A DNA stretch of 57,354 bases, from positions 1 through 57,354 of the forward strand of contig JADLAF010000013.1 of assembly GCA_020848375.1 (NCBI GenBank). Direction: 5' to 3'. This document shows, piece by piece, positions 1 to 8,385 of this stretch. The notes below the pieces were generated by a model that worked only from the letters and a program-made list of their open reading frames with translations, ran no database searches and was not told the DNA's origin. Both the position numbers and the translations under genes were made by a program. Source of the stretch: Ignavibacteriaceae bacterium (GTDB lineage: Bacteria; Bacteroidota; Ignavibacteria; Ignavibacteriales; Ignavibacteriaceae). Numbering within the stretch: the stretch's first letter is position 1; each line of letters opens with the position of its first letter.

Positions 1-206
1 TGATCTTCTTTGTGATGAACCTTGTTCGCTACGCGAAAGAGGTTCTTTTTTGGCCTTTTTTACAAGTCAACAAATTCCACAATTTTTTGCCAAAAGTACT
101 CTTCCGACCCCCCTGGTTTGAAGCAACAGTCCTGTCTGCGCGCTGACTTTTTCAGGAAACCCTAATTAATTCACTCATTCCTGCCGGAAAGCGTCCCGGC
201 CCCAAA
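1..206. other. Non-coding or decayed sequence upstream of the DUF2400 fragment
   Basis: No reading frame here gives a recognisable protein. The frame of the downstream fragment carries a TGA stop at 144-146. The other two forward frames also close early. The stretch may be degraded remains of the missing 5' half of the TIGR02757 gene, but I cannot see residual similarity. Confidence 0.4.
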
Positions 207-587
207 ATGATTATCGGTCTGTTCCATGATTGGTTTATAATAGAATGCAAGAAACATGGTCATCTGTCGCGAGGACTGAAATTTATGATACCTGATCCAA
301 AGGTAGGCAGCGCATGCAAGCGGTTTAATCTTTTCCTTAGGTGGATGGTAAGGAAAGATGAACTCGATTTTGGTCTCTGGGATTTTATTTCACCTGCTGA
401 CCTGGTTATTCCTGTTGATACCCACATTGCACAGATTGCACGGATGCTCGGCTTAAGCTCCAGAAAAAATCCTGACTGGAAAATGTCGGTGGAAATTACA
501 GCACGGCTAAGGGAGTTTGATCCCTCAGATCCGGTGAAGTATGACTTTTCTCTTTGTCATATTGGCATCAGAGGTCTTGAGTTCTGA
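207..587 (+). pseudogene. TIGR02757 / DUF2400 family protein, C-terminal fragment
   Basis: The 126-residue product matches the C-terminal half of the TIGR02757 (DUF2400) family, a conserved protein of unknown function. The diagnostic run is SACKRFNLFLRWMVR, followed by VIPVDTHIAQIARMLGL and the ending DPVKYDFSLCHIGIRGL. Full-length members are roughly 250 residues, so about half is missing at the N-terminus. An in-frame stop at 144-146 blocks upward extension, and no obvious ribosome site precedes the ATG at 207. I therefore read it as a 5'-truncated remnant. A translated short form cannot be excluded, because the surviving half is undamaged and has kept all the conserved residues I remember for the family. 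Confidence 0.7.
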
Positions 588-750
588 AAACTTTCAGAAG
601 GTTTTGAAAACAAATTTGACAATTATTTGTATGTATATGGAGAAAATCGCTGTAAAATGTTAAAAAACCCTCAATTCTGCTTGGATTTCAGTCCATTTAT
701 GCAAATATTTTCGGTTCGTAATTATCCAACTAATACAAAGGAGCTCCCTG

Positions 751-2811
751 ATGGCCGAATCTACTGAGACCATCCCACAGGTAAAACCTTATATCTCTCC
801 CTCGGATTCCTCCGTAGCGGAATTTACAATGAAATCAATATTGCTTGGTGCGCTTTTTGGAATTCTGTTTGGTGCGGCAACGGTATATCTTGCTTTAAAG
901 GCAGGGCTTACTGTATCGGCCAGCATTCCGATAGCAGTTCTGGCAATATCTTTGGGAAGAAAATTTTTCAAAACAACCATACTTGAGAACAATATTGTTC
1001 AGACTACCGGTTCTGCAGGTGAATCCATTGCAGCGGGAGTTGTATTCACTTTGCCGGCATTTCTCTTTATGTCAGCCAATGAAAACGGAGTAAGTGTTGG
1101 TGCCGAGTATTTTAATTACTGGACAATTTTCTTCCTGGCAATGTTCGGAGGCATCCTCGGAACTTTAATGATGATCCCACTCAGAAGGTCACTCATTGTT
1201 AAAGAGCATAACACACTTCCGTATCCGGAGGGAACCGCCTGTGCTTCGGTACTCATAGCTGGTGAAAAGGGAGGCGACTTTGCTAAAACCGCTTATCAGG
1301 GACTTGGTCTGGCATTCCTTTATGCAGGGCTCCAGAAAATATTCCATGTTATTGCTGAAGCTCCATCTTTTATGACTGAGCAGACAAACAGATTTTTTCC
1401 TTCTGCCAAAGTTCAGGGTGAAATTACTCCTGAATATATGGGCGTTGGGTATATAATTGGACCTAAAATCGCGGGCGTTCTTGTTGCAGGCGGTGTGCTT
1501 GCATGGCTCGGACTGATTCCGCTCCTGGCGACCCTCGTTCCGGCAGAAGTTATAGCAGCACAGTTGGTTAAGCTTGGTTATCTTAAAGATGCCGCAATAG
1601 CCGGAGGCAAAGGCGGATGGGACCCGGTTACAAAAACTTTTAGTGATTATTCATCAGCCATTTATTTTGCTTATGTTCGCCAGATTGGCGCCGGTGCTGT
1701 AGCCGCAGGCGGATTTATCACTCTGCTCAAGACTCTTCCTACGATTGTTGCCTCTTTTAAGGACAGCGTAAAATCGATGAAAGAAAAAGGGGGAGATGCA
1801 AAAATTGTAAGAACTGAAGATGATTTGTCATTTATCACAGTAGTTGCCGGAAGTATCGGGCTTGTTGTACTGATGGCAATCCTTCCTCAGATTCCCGGAG
1901 ACTCAATTCTTAGCAAATTCCTGATTGGAATACTTGTTGTGGTTTTCGGATTTTTCTTCGTAACAGTATCCAGCCGGATCGTGGGAATAATCGGATCCAG
2001 CTCGAACCCAATATCGGGTATGACCATCGCAACACTTATGGGCACGGCGCTGATATTTATTGCGGTTGGTTTTACCGGAAAATTTTATGAGCCAATGGCA
2101 TTAGTAGTCGGCGGTATGATTTGTATTGCAGCGGCTAATGCGGGTGCCACCTCTCAGGATTTAAAAACCGGACATTTAATTGGTGCAACTCCTAAATATC
2201 AGCAATTAGCATTATTTATCGGTGCTATAGTATCATCAGTTGTAATTGGAGCTACGATTCAGATACTTGATAAGCCGACTGCTGATATGGCTGCTCAGGG
2301 TATCCAGCATGCAATTGGCAGTGAAAAATTTCCAGCACCTCAGGGCACATTGATGGCTACTCTTATCAAAGGGCTCCTCAGTTTTAACCTTGACTGGCAG
2401 TTCGTTCTGGTAGGAGTTTTTCTTGCTCTGACTGTTGAACTTTGCGGTGTTAAATCACTTTCATTCGCGGTTGGCGCGTATCTTCCTCTTTCAACCACGC
2501 TCCCGATTTTTATCGGCGGCGCGATTAAAGGATTCTCATCCTATGTGGCAAAGAAGAAGGGTGAAGCTGAAGAGGATGCTGAGCTCGGAAAGGGCGCACT
2601 TTTCTCAACTGGTCTTGTGGCAGGCGGAGCGCTCTTTGGGGTGATTGTGGCGCTTCTATCAGTGAATGATGATATCGCTGCCTTCATCGGAAACTTTAAT
2701 GCTGAACCGGCCCTTAGTGGTATGTTGGGACACGGAGGATATTATATTCTCGGTGTGCTTTTCTTTGCCACGATGGGATATATCCTGTTCAGGGTATCAA
2801 GAAAGAAATAA
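751..2811 (+). CDS. OPT family oligopeptide transporter
   Basis: A 686-residue polytopic membrane protein of the OPT/YSL superfamily, bacterial TIGR00733 branch, which takes up small peptides with protons. Family hallmarks are AGESIAAGVVFTLPAF near residue 92 and PYPEGTACASVL near residue 157, with many hydrophobic helices and a cytoplasmic lysine-rich loop around residues 335-355 (KDSVKSMKEKGG). Length is normal. The ATG at 751 has a strong AAAGGAG site at 737-743. The 160-nt upstream gap is AT-rich and could hold a promoter, but none is convincing. A terminator follows at once, and the genes downstream are a dipeptidase, an MFS carrier and an aminopeptidase. This makes peptide import the likely role, although some OPT members carry metal chelates instead. 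Confidence 0.9.
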   Translation: MAESTETIPQVKPYISPSDSSVAEFTMKSILLGALFGILFGAATVYLALKAGLTVSASIPIAVLAISLGRKFFKTTILENNIVQTTGSAGESIAAGVVFTLPAFLFMSANENGVSVGAEYFNYWTIFFLAMFGGILGTLMMIPLRRSLIVKEHNTLPYPEGTACASVLIAGEKGGDFAKTAYQGLGLAFLYAGLQKIFHVIAEAPSFMTEQTNRFFPSAKVQGEITPEYMGVGYIIGPKIAGVLVAGGVLAWLGLIPLLATLVPAEVIAAQLVKLGYLKDAAIAGGKGGWDPVTKTFSDYSSAIYFAYVRQIGAGAVAAGGFITLLKTLPTIVASFKDSVKSMKEKGGDAKIVRTEDDLSFITVVAGSIGLVVLMAILPQIPGDSILSKFLIGILVVVFGFFFVTVSSRIVGIIGSSSNPISGMTIATLMGTALIFIAVGFTGKFYEPMALVVGGMICIAAANAGATSQDLKTGHLIGATPKYQQLALFIGAIVSSVVIGATIQILDKPTADMAAQGIQHAIGSEKFPAPQGTLMATLIKGLLSFNLDWQFVLVGVFLALTVELCGVKSLSFAVGAYLPLSTTLPIFIGGAIKGFSSYVAKKKGEAEEDAELGKGALFSTGLVAGGALFGVIVALLSVNDDIAAFIGNFNAEPALSGMLGHGGYYILGVLFFATMGYILFRVSRKK

Positions 2812-2821
2812 TTTCTCTCAT

Positions 2822-2860
2822 AAAGGTCAGCCCGTATTCAGGGCTGACCTTTTTATTTTC
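2822..2860 (+). terminator. Rho-independent terminator after the OPT gene
   Basis: A perfect 12-bp inverted repeat (AAAGGTCAGCCC at 2822-2833 and its complement at 2841-2852) has a 7-nt loop and runs into TTTATTTTC. It sits between the OPT stop and the pepD ribosome site. Confidence 0.9.
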
Positions 2861-2875
2861 ATTTCAGGAGTAAAT

Positions 2876-4330
2876 ATGTCAATACTTTCACATCTGCAAC
2901 CGTCTTTAATCTGGCACTTTTTTGAAGAAATTACCCGTCACCCGCGTCCTTCCAAGCAGGAAGAAAAGATTGCTGCGTATATCGTCTCTTTTGCGGAGAA
3001 GAATAATCTACCCTACAGAAAAGATGATATCGGAAACATAATTATCAGCAAACCTGCAACAAAAGGAAGAGAAAACGCAAAAGGTATAATCCTTCAGGGT
3101 CATTTAGATATGGTCTGCGAAAAAAACAGAGGAGTTGAACATGATTTTGAAAATGACCCGATAGATATATATATAGATGGAGATTTCGTTAAAGCACGGG
3201 GCACCACACTCGGTGCTGACAATGGCATAGGAGTTGCGGCCGCCCTGGCTGTTCTGGCTGATAATTCATTTGAACACGGTCCTATTGAGTGTCTGTTCAC
3301 CTTAGACGAAGAAACCGGTCTGACCGGAGCTTCAAATATGACGCCAAATTTTTTAAATGGGAAAATCCTTCTTAATCTTGACTCTGAGGAAGAAGGAGCG
3401 CTCTTTGTCGGGTGCAGCGGCGGTAAAAACACTAAAGCAGTTTTTACTTTCACAAAAGAAAGAGCATCATCAGGACTTAAATTCTTTGAAGTCCGCGTTC
3501 AGGGACTCATCGGCGGTCACTCAGGTCTTGAAATTCATTCAGGCAGAGTGAACGCGATAAAGATTCTCACCAGAGCGCTTTATGCGGCAATTTCAAAATT
3601 TGAACTCCGTCTGATCTCTATAGATGGAGGTAATAAACATAACGCAATACCGCGCGAGGCATTTGCCAAAGTTGCTCTTCCTCCGGCTATGGGTGGAGAT
3701 TTTGTGAGGTATCTCAAAGAGTTTAATGGATTGGTGTTTGCTGAGTCAAGCACGGTGGAAAAGAATCTTGTTGTTGATGCAGTTGAAGCTGAATGGTCTG
3801 AACATTTAATGGATTATGTTACAACTGATAATCTCCTCAATGCTCTCTATGCAATTCCTCACGGAGTTATTAAAATGTCGGCTGATATACCGGGATTAGT
3901 TGAAACCTCTACCAATCTTGCAACAATTAAGACTGAAGGTGAGAAAGTTACCGTGGTAACAAGCCAGCGTAGCTCAGTCGCTTCAGAAAATCTGGACGTT
4001 GTAAATACTGTTTCGGCAGCATTTAAACTTGCTCAGGCAGATATTACTTACGGTGACGGATATCCGGGCTGGAAGCCGAATATGCAATCAGAAATTCTTG
4101 GTATTGTGGTTGACACGCACAAGAAACTGTTTGGCAAAGAGCCGGAACTGAAAGCAATTCATGCCGGTCTTGAGTGCGGCATTATTGGTGAAAAAAATCC
4201 CGGTCTGGATATGATATCCTTCGGGCCGACCATGTTCGATGTTCACTCACCTGATGAACGTCTTAAAATCAGTTCTGTGCCTAATTTTTATAATTTGCTT
4301 ACGAATGTAATAAGCAGTATTCCTTACTAA
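2876..4330 (+). CDS. pepD: Cytosolic non-specific dipeptidase (peptidase M20C, Xaa-His dipeptidase)
   Basis: A 484-residue two-zinc dipeptidase of the PepD/M20C family, which splits a wide range of dipeptides in the cytoplasm. Visible metal and catalytic motifs are GHLDMV (His76, Asp78), GADNGIG (Asp115), DEETGLTGA (Glu145 and Glu146), the family-specific LDSEEEGALFVGCSGG, AIHAGLECG and the late histidine in DVHSPDERL. The open frame reaches back to 2666 inside the OPT gene, but I place the start at the ATG at 2876. It follows CAGGAG at a proper distance, lies past the terminator, and gives the usual family length. No signal peptide is present. It probably hydrolyses peptides brought in by the neighbouring OPT transporter. 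Confidence 0.95.
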   Translation: MSILSHLQPSLIWHFFEEITRHPRPSKQEEKIAAYIVSFAEKNNLPYRKDDIGNIIISKPATKGRENAKGIILQGHLDMVCEKNRGVEHDFENDPIDIYIDGDFVKARGTTLGADNGIGVAAALAVLADNSFEHGPIECLFTLDEETGLTGASNMTPNFLNGKILLNLDSEEEGALFVGCSGGKNTKAVFTFTKERASSGLKFFEVRVQGLIGGHSGLEIHSGRVNAIKILTRALYAAISKFELRLISIDGGNKHNAIPREAFAKVALPPAMGGDFVRYLKEFNGLVFAESSTVEKNLVVDAVEAEWSEHLMDYVTTDNLLNALYAIPHGVIKMSADIPGLVETSTNLATIKTEGEKVTVVTSQRSSVASENLDVVNTVSAAFKLAQADITYGDGYPGWKPNMQSEILGIVVDTHKKLFGKEPELKAIHAGLECGIIGEKNPGLDMISFGPTMFDVHSPDERLKISSVPNFYNLLTNVISSIPY

Positions 4331-4359
4331 CTCATAATTCAGAAGAGGAGAACAATAAT

Positions 4360-5637
4360 TTGAGCACGGAAAGTAAAGCCGCCCACCCTCTTGAACGGTG
4401 GCTGGTATTGATATTCGTCAGTGTCATGATGTTCGGCAACTACTATATATACGACAGTATTGGTCCTATAGCCGATATGCTGAAAGCGGGACTTAATTTC
4501 ACTGATGAAAATATCGGTCAGCTTTATTCAGTTTACAGCATAGCGGCAATTGTTGTTCTCCTCATTGGCGGGGTAATTATAGATAAATACGGTACAAAAA
4601 AGACAACGTTGTTTTTTGGTATTGTTTGTACCATCTCCGCGTTTATGATGGCTTTTTCTTCCGATTTGACCGTTATGCTTACAAGCCGTGTGGTACTTGG
4701 TCTTGGCGCCGAGCCGATGATTGTGGCCGTAACAACTGCATTGGCAAAATGGTTTAAAGGGAAGGAACTCGGTTTTGCATTTGGGTTAAATCTTACCATA
4801 GCGCGTCTGGGTTCCGTTGCAGCGGACAATTCGCCATCATGGGCAGCGGGCTGGTATGGCTCATGGCAGGAACCTCTAATGCTCGCAGGAATAATTTCAC
4901 TGACCTGCGTGGTTGGTGGTATCGTTTATTTCTTACTTGAGTCTCGCGCTGAGAAAAGAAAAGTACTTGGAGAGGCGGGAGAAACAGACAAATTTGTGTT
5001 CAGTGATGTTTTTAAGTTCGGCTGGTCATTTTGGTTTGTTGTTGCGCTCTGTGTTACTTTTTATTCTGCTGTTTTCCCTTTCAGAAGTTTTGCAATCAAG
5101 TTTTTTATGGAAGCGCATTCCTTAGAGCGTGAGTCAGCCGGTTTTCTGAATAGCGTACTTCCTCTTTCTGCAATGTTTGCCACACCACTTTTCGGACTTT
5201 TGGTTGACAAAGTCGGTAAAAGATCAATCTTTATGATGATTGGCTCACTTTTTCTGATGCCCGTGTTTTTTATCATGAGTTATACTTCACTGCCGTTATA
5301 TATACCTGTTGCTATGATGGGGGTTGCGTTTTCACTTATTCCTGCTGTTATGTGGCCTTCGGTTGCATACCTGGTGGACAGTAATAAACTGGGTACGGCT
5401 TATTCGGTTATGACTCTCATTCAGCAGATCGGACTTGCACTGTTTAACTGGATGATCGGAATCGCGAACGACTCACAGCAGGCAGGACCCCAGAATCCGG
5501 AAGGATATAATCTGGGAATGTGGCTCTTCTCAATACTTGGTGTTCTGGGACTTATTTTTTCATTTGCACTCAGAATATCTGAAGCAAAAAAAGGTTCAAG
5601 CGGTCTTGATAGCAGTTCTGCTGTCCAGAAAAATTAA
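4360..5637 (+). CDS. Major facilitator superfamily transporter, MFSD1-like
   Basis: A 425-residue protein with about twelve hydrophobic segments. It has the MFS loop motif between helices 2 and 3 (GGVIIDKYGTKKT, near residue 70) and a second copy in the C-half (FGLLVDKVGKRS). The N-terminus, with NYYIYDSIGPIADML and then YSVYSIAAIVVLLIGG, reminds me of the MFSD1 branch, whose animal member exports dipeptides from lysosomes; this resemblance is from memory. The start is a TTG at 4360, preceded by AGAAGAGGAG at 4341-4350. It lies 29 nt behind pepD and is probably co-transcribed with it. A peptide, amino-acid or organic-anion substrate is inferred from context. Confidence 0.8.
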   Translation: MSTESKAAHPLERWLVLIFVSVMMFGNYYIYDSIGPIADMLKAGLNFTDENIGQLYSVYSIAAIVVLLIGGVIIDKYGTKKTTLFFGIVCTISAFMMAFSSDLTVMLTSRVVLGLGAEPMIVAVTTALAKWFKGKELGFAFGLNLTIARLGSVAADNSPSWAAGWYGSWQEPLMLAGIISLTCVVGGIVYFLLESRAEKRKVLGEAGETDKFVFSDVFKFGWSFWFVVALCVTFYSAVFPFRSFAIKFFMEAHSLERESAGFLNSVLPLSAMFATPLFGLLVDKVGKRSIFMMIGSLFLMPVFFIMSYTSLPLYIPVAMMGVAFSLIPAVMWPSVAYLVDSNKLGTAYSVMTLIQQIGLALFNWMIGIANDSQQAGPQNPEGYNLGMWLFSILGVLGLIFSFALRISEAKKGSSGLDSSSAVQKN

Positions 5638-5653
5638 TAATAAGAGGTATTTA

Positions 5654-6427
5654 ATGAAAAAAATCTTCATTCTCTTTGGTTTATTGTTTTTGATGCAGAA
5701 TACATCCCGTGCTCAGGTGTGCTGCGGATTCGAATCCTGCTTTTCGCTTATGGGGCAGTTCGGCATCTCAGCCGGTTACGGTATTCAGGGATACTCAGCA
5801 GACGGATTTAATGCGTATATAGAGCATTATAACAGAAAAAGAACCGCAACCTTAACAAAACAAATGGGGGAGTTCGGAAGTGCTCAGGTTTTTTGGTTCG
5901 GAGGCAAGCTTTTTCAGTATTATATTTCTGAATCAAGGATGTTAATAAACTCGCGCGTCTTTATGCAGTTTACCAACGAAAAAGAATATGCTTCGGCTGG
6001 TTCTGCTAAAAGAGAATTTACGGTAAACACTTCCACATTAGGATTTGGCTTTGGTTTTAATTATGTTTTCAGCGAAAATATGGATTTCAAAATTGTTGAG
6101 CTTTACGGAACCATGACCACTGCCGGGCTTAAAAATGAGTTAATTGACCCTGCTAATGGCAATACAAAGCAGGAACTGGAATCACCTGAATCTTCTTTTG
6201 GTGCTACCGTATATACCGGATTTGTTTTTTATCCGCTTCCTCCTAATATCGGGCTTGAGGTAAATCTTGGCTATAGCTTCTTTGACGTGCCTGAGATGCA
6301 ATTTAAAAATGGCGGGGCTTATTTACAGGTAAATGAAGATACCGCCAGGAGAATGGATAATTTTATCAGCGGCGGCGGTTTTTCCATTCAGGCGGTCCTG
6401 ACGGTTGCGTTCGGAGTAGATTTTTAA
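5654..6427 (+). CDS. Predicted outer-membrane beta-barrel protein, paralog 1
   Basis: A 257-residue protein of unknown function starting with a signal peptide (MKKIFILFGLLFLMQNTSRAQ). The mature part alternates aromatic and small residues and ends in phenylalanine (VAFGVDF), as outer-membrane barrels do. I chose the ATG at 5654, behind AAGAGG, over the longer frame that opens inside the MFS gene. It is a clear tandem paralog of the next gene. Both share a GYxxxGxxxxxxNxxxxxYN segment near residues 45-65, a central strand pair, and an ending with xxMxxxIxxGGF. The mature N-terminus has three cysteines (VCCGFESC) that the paralog mostly lacks. Position between an MFS carrier and an aminopeptidase suggests a peptide-related envelope role, which is inference. 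Confidence 0.65.
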   Translation: MKKIFILFGLLFLMQNTSRAQVCCGFESCFSLMGQFGISAGYGIQGYSADGFNAYIEHYNRKRTATLTKQMGEFGSAQVFWFGGKLFQYYISESRMLINSRVFMQFTNEKEYASAGSAKREFTVNTSTLGFGFGFNYVFSENMDFKIVELYGTMTTAGLKNELIDPANGNTKQELESPESSFGATVYTGFVFYPLPPNIGLEVNLGYSFFDVPEMQFKNGGAYLQVNEDTARRMDNFISGGGFSIQAVLTVAFGVDF

Positions 6428-6441
6428 TCATAATTCAGGTG

Positions 6442-7215
6442 ATGAAGAACTTTAGTTCAGTTTATGTCCCAATAGCCGTAATTGTACTCATCTTCTCAGG
6501 CACTCAGCATTTGCAAGGGCAGGAGCTCGGCTTCGGATGTCTTGGTCTTGTGGGGGGGTTCGGAGGATATACTTCACAGGGGGTGCATACTGACGAGTTA
6601 AATGATTTTGTCAGCAGATATAACAAGATTCATGCAGATTCTCTGTACCAGGGAATGGATCAGTTTGGCAATCTTAAAGGTTTCCGCCTCGGATTAAACC
6701 TGCTTCGCCAGAACGTGCAGGGGATGATACTTACTTTCAAGGTTTTTTATGAAAACCTTATCGAAAGAAAAACCGGTATTATTCTCTCTGCTTCTCAGCA
6801 GGAAAACACTTTTACCGAACTAGCCATGAAAAATTTTGGCATCGGTATTGACATCGGGACTGAATTAACCCGCTCTTTCAGTCTGAAGATAATTGATGCA
6901 ACTATTGTGTTCAGCGAAATTCGATTTACTGAGTCACTGCACAATCCTTCAGGGCAAATTGTAAATTATGTATATACAGCAGAGGATGCTCCCATCGGGG
7001 TGACCCTTGGTACAGGATTTATTTTCGAGCTGATTGACGATTATGTTAGTCTTGAGGGCTCGGCGGGTTATATGTTTGTGGAGGCAGGCAGAATGATCAC
7101 AACAGAGGGGAGATACCTCACCAAAAGTTCCAGGTCGGCAGAAAAGATGAGGTATGTCATAAATTCCGGTGGGTTCAACGCAACTCTTCAATTAAACATA
7201 GGAGTCTCACTCTGA
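6442..7215 (+). CDS. Predicted outer-membrane beta-barrel protein, paralog 2
   Basis: A 257-residue secreted protein related along its whole length to the preceding gene, from which it is 14 nt away. The signal peptide (MKNFSSVYVPIAVIVLIFSGTQHLQGQ) is followed by GFGCLGLVGGFGGYTSQG. The C-terminus (NATLQLNIGVSL) fits a closing barrel strand. GTG at 6439 and ATG at 6442 are adjacent; the ATG is preferred although TCAGG lies very close to it. The stop overlaps the next start by one base (TGATG at 7213-7217), so translation of the aminopeptidase is likely coupled. No characterised homolog comes to mind. Confidence 0.65.
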   Translation: MKNFSSVYVPIAVIVLIFSGTQHLQGQELGFGCLGLVGGFGGYTSQGVHTDELNDFVSRYNKIHADSLYQGMDQFGNLKGFRLGLNLLRQNVQGMILTFKVFYENLIERKTGIILSASQQENTFTELAMKNFGIGIDIGTELTRSFSLKIIDATIVFSEIRFTESLHNPSGQIVNYVYTAEDAPIGVTLGTGFIFELIDDYVSLEGSAGYMFVEAGRMITTEGRYLTKSSRSAEKMRYVINSGGFNATLQLNIGVSL

Positions 7216-8174
7216 TGGCAGATAAACTTAAAAAGGCCTCGGTTACGGCAATCCGTGATTGTATGGGTACCCAAAAGGATGAATCAGTTCTCGTAATTTC
7301 AGATTTTAATAAGCGTGAGATAGGTCTTTCTCTTTTCGAAACTGCCCGTGAACTTGGGCACAAAAGTCTCTATATAGAAATGGCACCACTCAAAATAAAT
7401 GGGGAGGAACCATCCGCGGAGATTGCGGACATGATGAAGCGGTTCAGTGTGGTACTGATTCCCACAACCACCTCACTTACCCACACCAAAGCCCGGAGGG
7501 AGGCCTCAGCCCAGGGGGTCAGGGTTGCTACTTTTCCGAATATCACCAAAGATATTATGATTCGCGGGTTGACTGCCGACTACAACAAAATTACCGCACT
7601 TTGCCGTAAAGTTAAAGAAAAGCTGGAAACGGGAACTCACATCCGCATTGCCACTAAATTGGGAACCGACATCAGTTTTTCAATTGCAGGCAGAAAAATC
7701 TATGAATCAAAAGGGTTGTTCCATGCCAAAGGGGAAAGCGGAAACCTTCCTACCGGCGAAACGTACCTTGCCCCGGTTGAAGGTACGGCTAATGGCACCC
7801 TTGTGGTTGATGGCTCAATGGCATCATTGGGTAAAATTACCGATACTCCATTGGTCTTCCAGGTGAAAAATGGCATTGCTGAGTCCATTACAGGGGGTAA
7901 ATTTGCCGCAAAATTGAATAAAATGCTTGATGGCGTTGGGCCATTAGCCCGCAGTATTGCAGAATTTGGTATCGGAACCAATGAAAAAGTTAAAATAAGC
8001 GGCATTGTTCTTGAGGATGAAAAAGTCCTCGGTACAGTGCACATCGCAGTTGGCAACAATAAGTCCATGGGGGGAGAAGTTGATGTACCCATCCATCTTG
8101 ATGGTGTCATCAGAAAGCCCGATGTTTATCTTGACGGGCAGCTTATGATTAAAAAGGGGAAGATGCTCTTTTAG
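7215..8174 (+). CDS. M29-like aminopeptidase (leucyl aminopeptidase / aminopeptidase T type)
   Basis: A 319-residue enzyme resembling the M29 metallo-aminopeptidases (AmpS, aminopeptidase T), which remove N-terminal amino acids using two metal ions. Candidate metal ligands sit in the expected order: Glu182 in GNLPTGE, Glu250 in AEFGIGTN, Glu269 in LEDEKVLGT, His276 in VHIAVGN, and His294 with Asp296 in IHLDGVI. It is shorter than typical 400-residue M29 enzymes, having a compact N-terminal domain. No signal peptide is seen, so it is cytosolic. It is translationally coupled to the upstream barrel gene and would complete breakdown of imported peptides together with PepD. The ring-cleaving dioxygenase NicX shares this fold and is the main alternative. 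Confidence 0.8.
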   Translation: MADKLKKASVTAIRDCMGTQKDESVLVISDFNKREIGLSLFETARELGHKSLYIEMAPLKINGEEPSAEIADMMKRFSVVLIPTTTSLTHTKARREASAQGVRVATFPNITKDIMIRGLTADYNKITALCRKVKEKLETGTHIRIATKLGTDISFSIAGRKIYESKGLFHAKGESGNLPTGETYLAPVEGTANGTLVVDGSMASLGKITDTPLVFQVKNGIAESITGGKFAAKLNKMLDGVGPLARSIAEFGIGTNEKVKISGIVLEDEKVLGTVHIAVGNNKSMGGEVDVPIHLDGVIRKPDVYLDGQLMIKKGKMLF

Positions 8175-8182
8175 TCAGCAAT

Positions 8183-8206
8183 AGGGGAATTTTCCCCTGA
8201 TTTTTG
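8183..8206 (+). terminator. Possible weak terminator
   Basis: AGGGGAA at 8183-8189 and its complement at 8192-8198 form a GC-topped hairpin, followed by GATTTTTG. The loop is tight and the T-run interrupted, so termination would be partial. It fits the end of the peptide gene set. Confidence 0.4.
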
Positions 8207-8271
8207 TAATTTCCCGGCGGATTTTAACCTGTACAAAAACTAATGCTCCACAGTTTGGTGGCTGTTTTTAC

Positions 8272-8301
8272 TTGTTTTAATTAGCATTGAGGGATATTTT
8301 G
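8272..8301 (+). promoter_or_regulatory. Candidate Bacteroidota-type promoter for the envelope operon
   Basis: TTG at 8272-8274 and TATTTTG at 8295-8301 are separated by exactly 20 nt, matching the -33 TTG / -7 TAnnTTTG architecture of Bacteroidota housekeeping promoters, one T short. Transcription from about 8308 would leave a leader of roughly 78 nt before the ATG at 8386. Confidence 0.45.
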
Positions 8302-8385
8302 TAAGGATGAAATTAAAAATTATCGGATCATGATACTTGCTTCTATTCACCGAAAACTTTACTACTCATTTTCGATTGATTGCCA

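Noticed and set aside
2666-2875. N-terminal extension of the PepD frame into the OPT gene
   Set aside because: The extension overlaps the OPT coding region and the terminator hairpin, and does not resemble PepD. ATG 2876 with CAGGAG gives the normal length.
7700-8110. Long minus-strand open frame opposite the aminopeptidase gene
   Set aside because: It mirrors a well-supported plus-strand gene, has no ribosome site, and its composition is that of an antisense frame.
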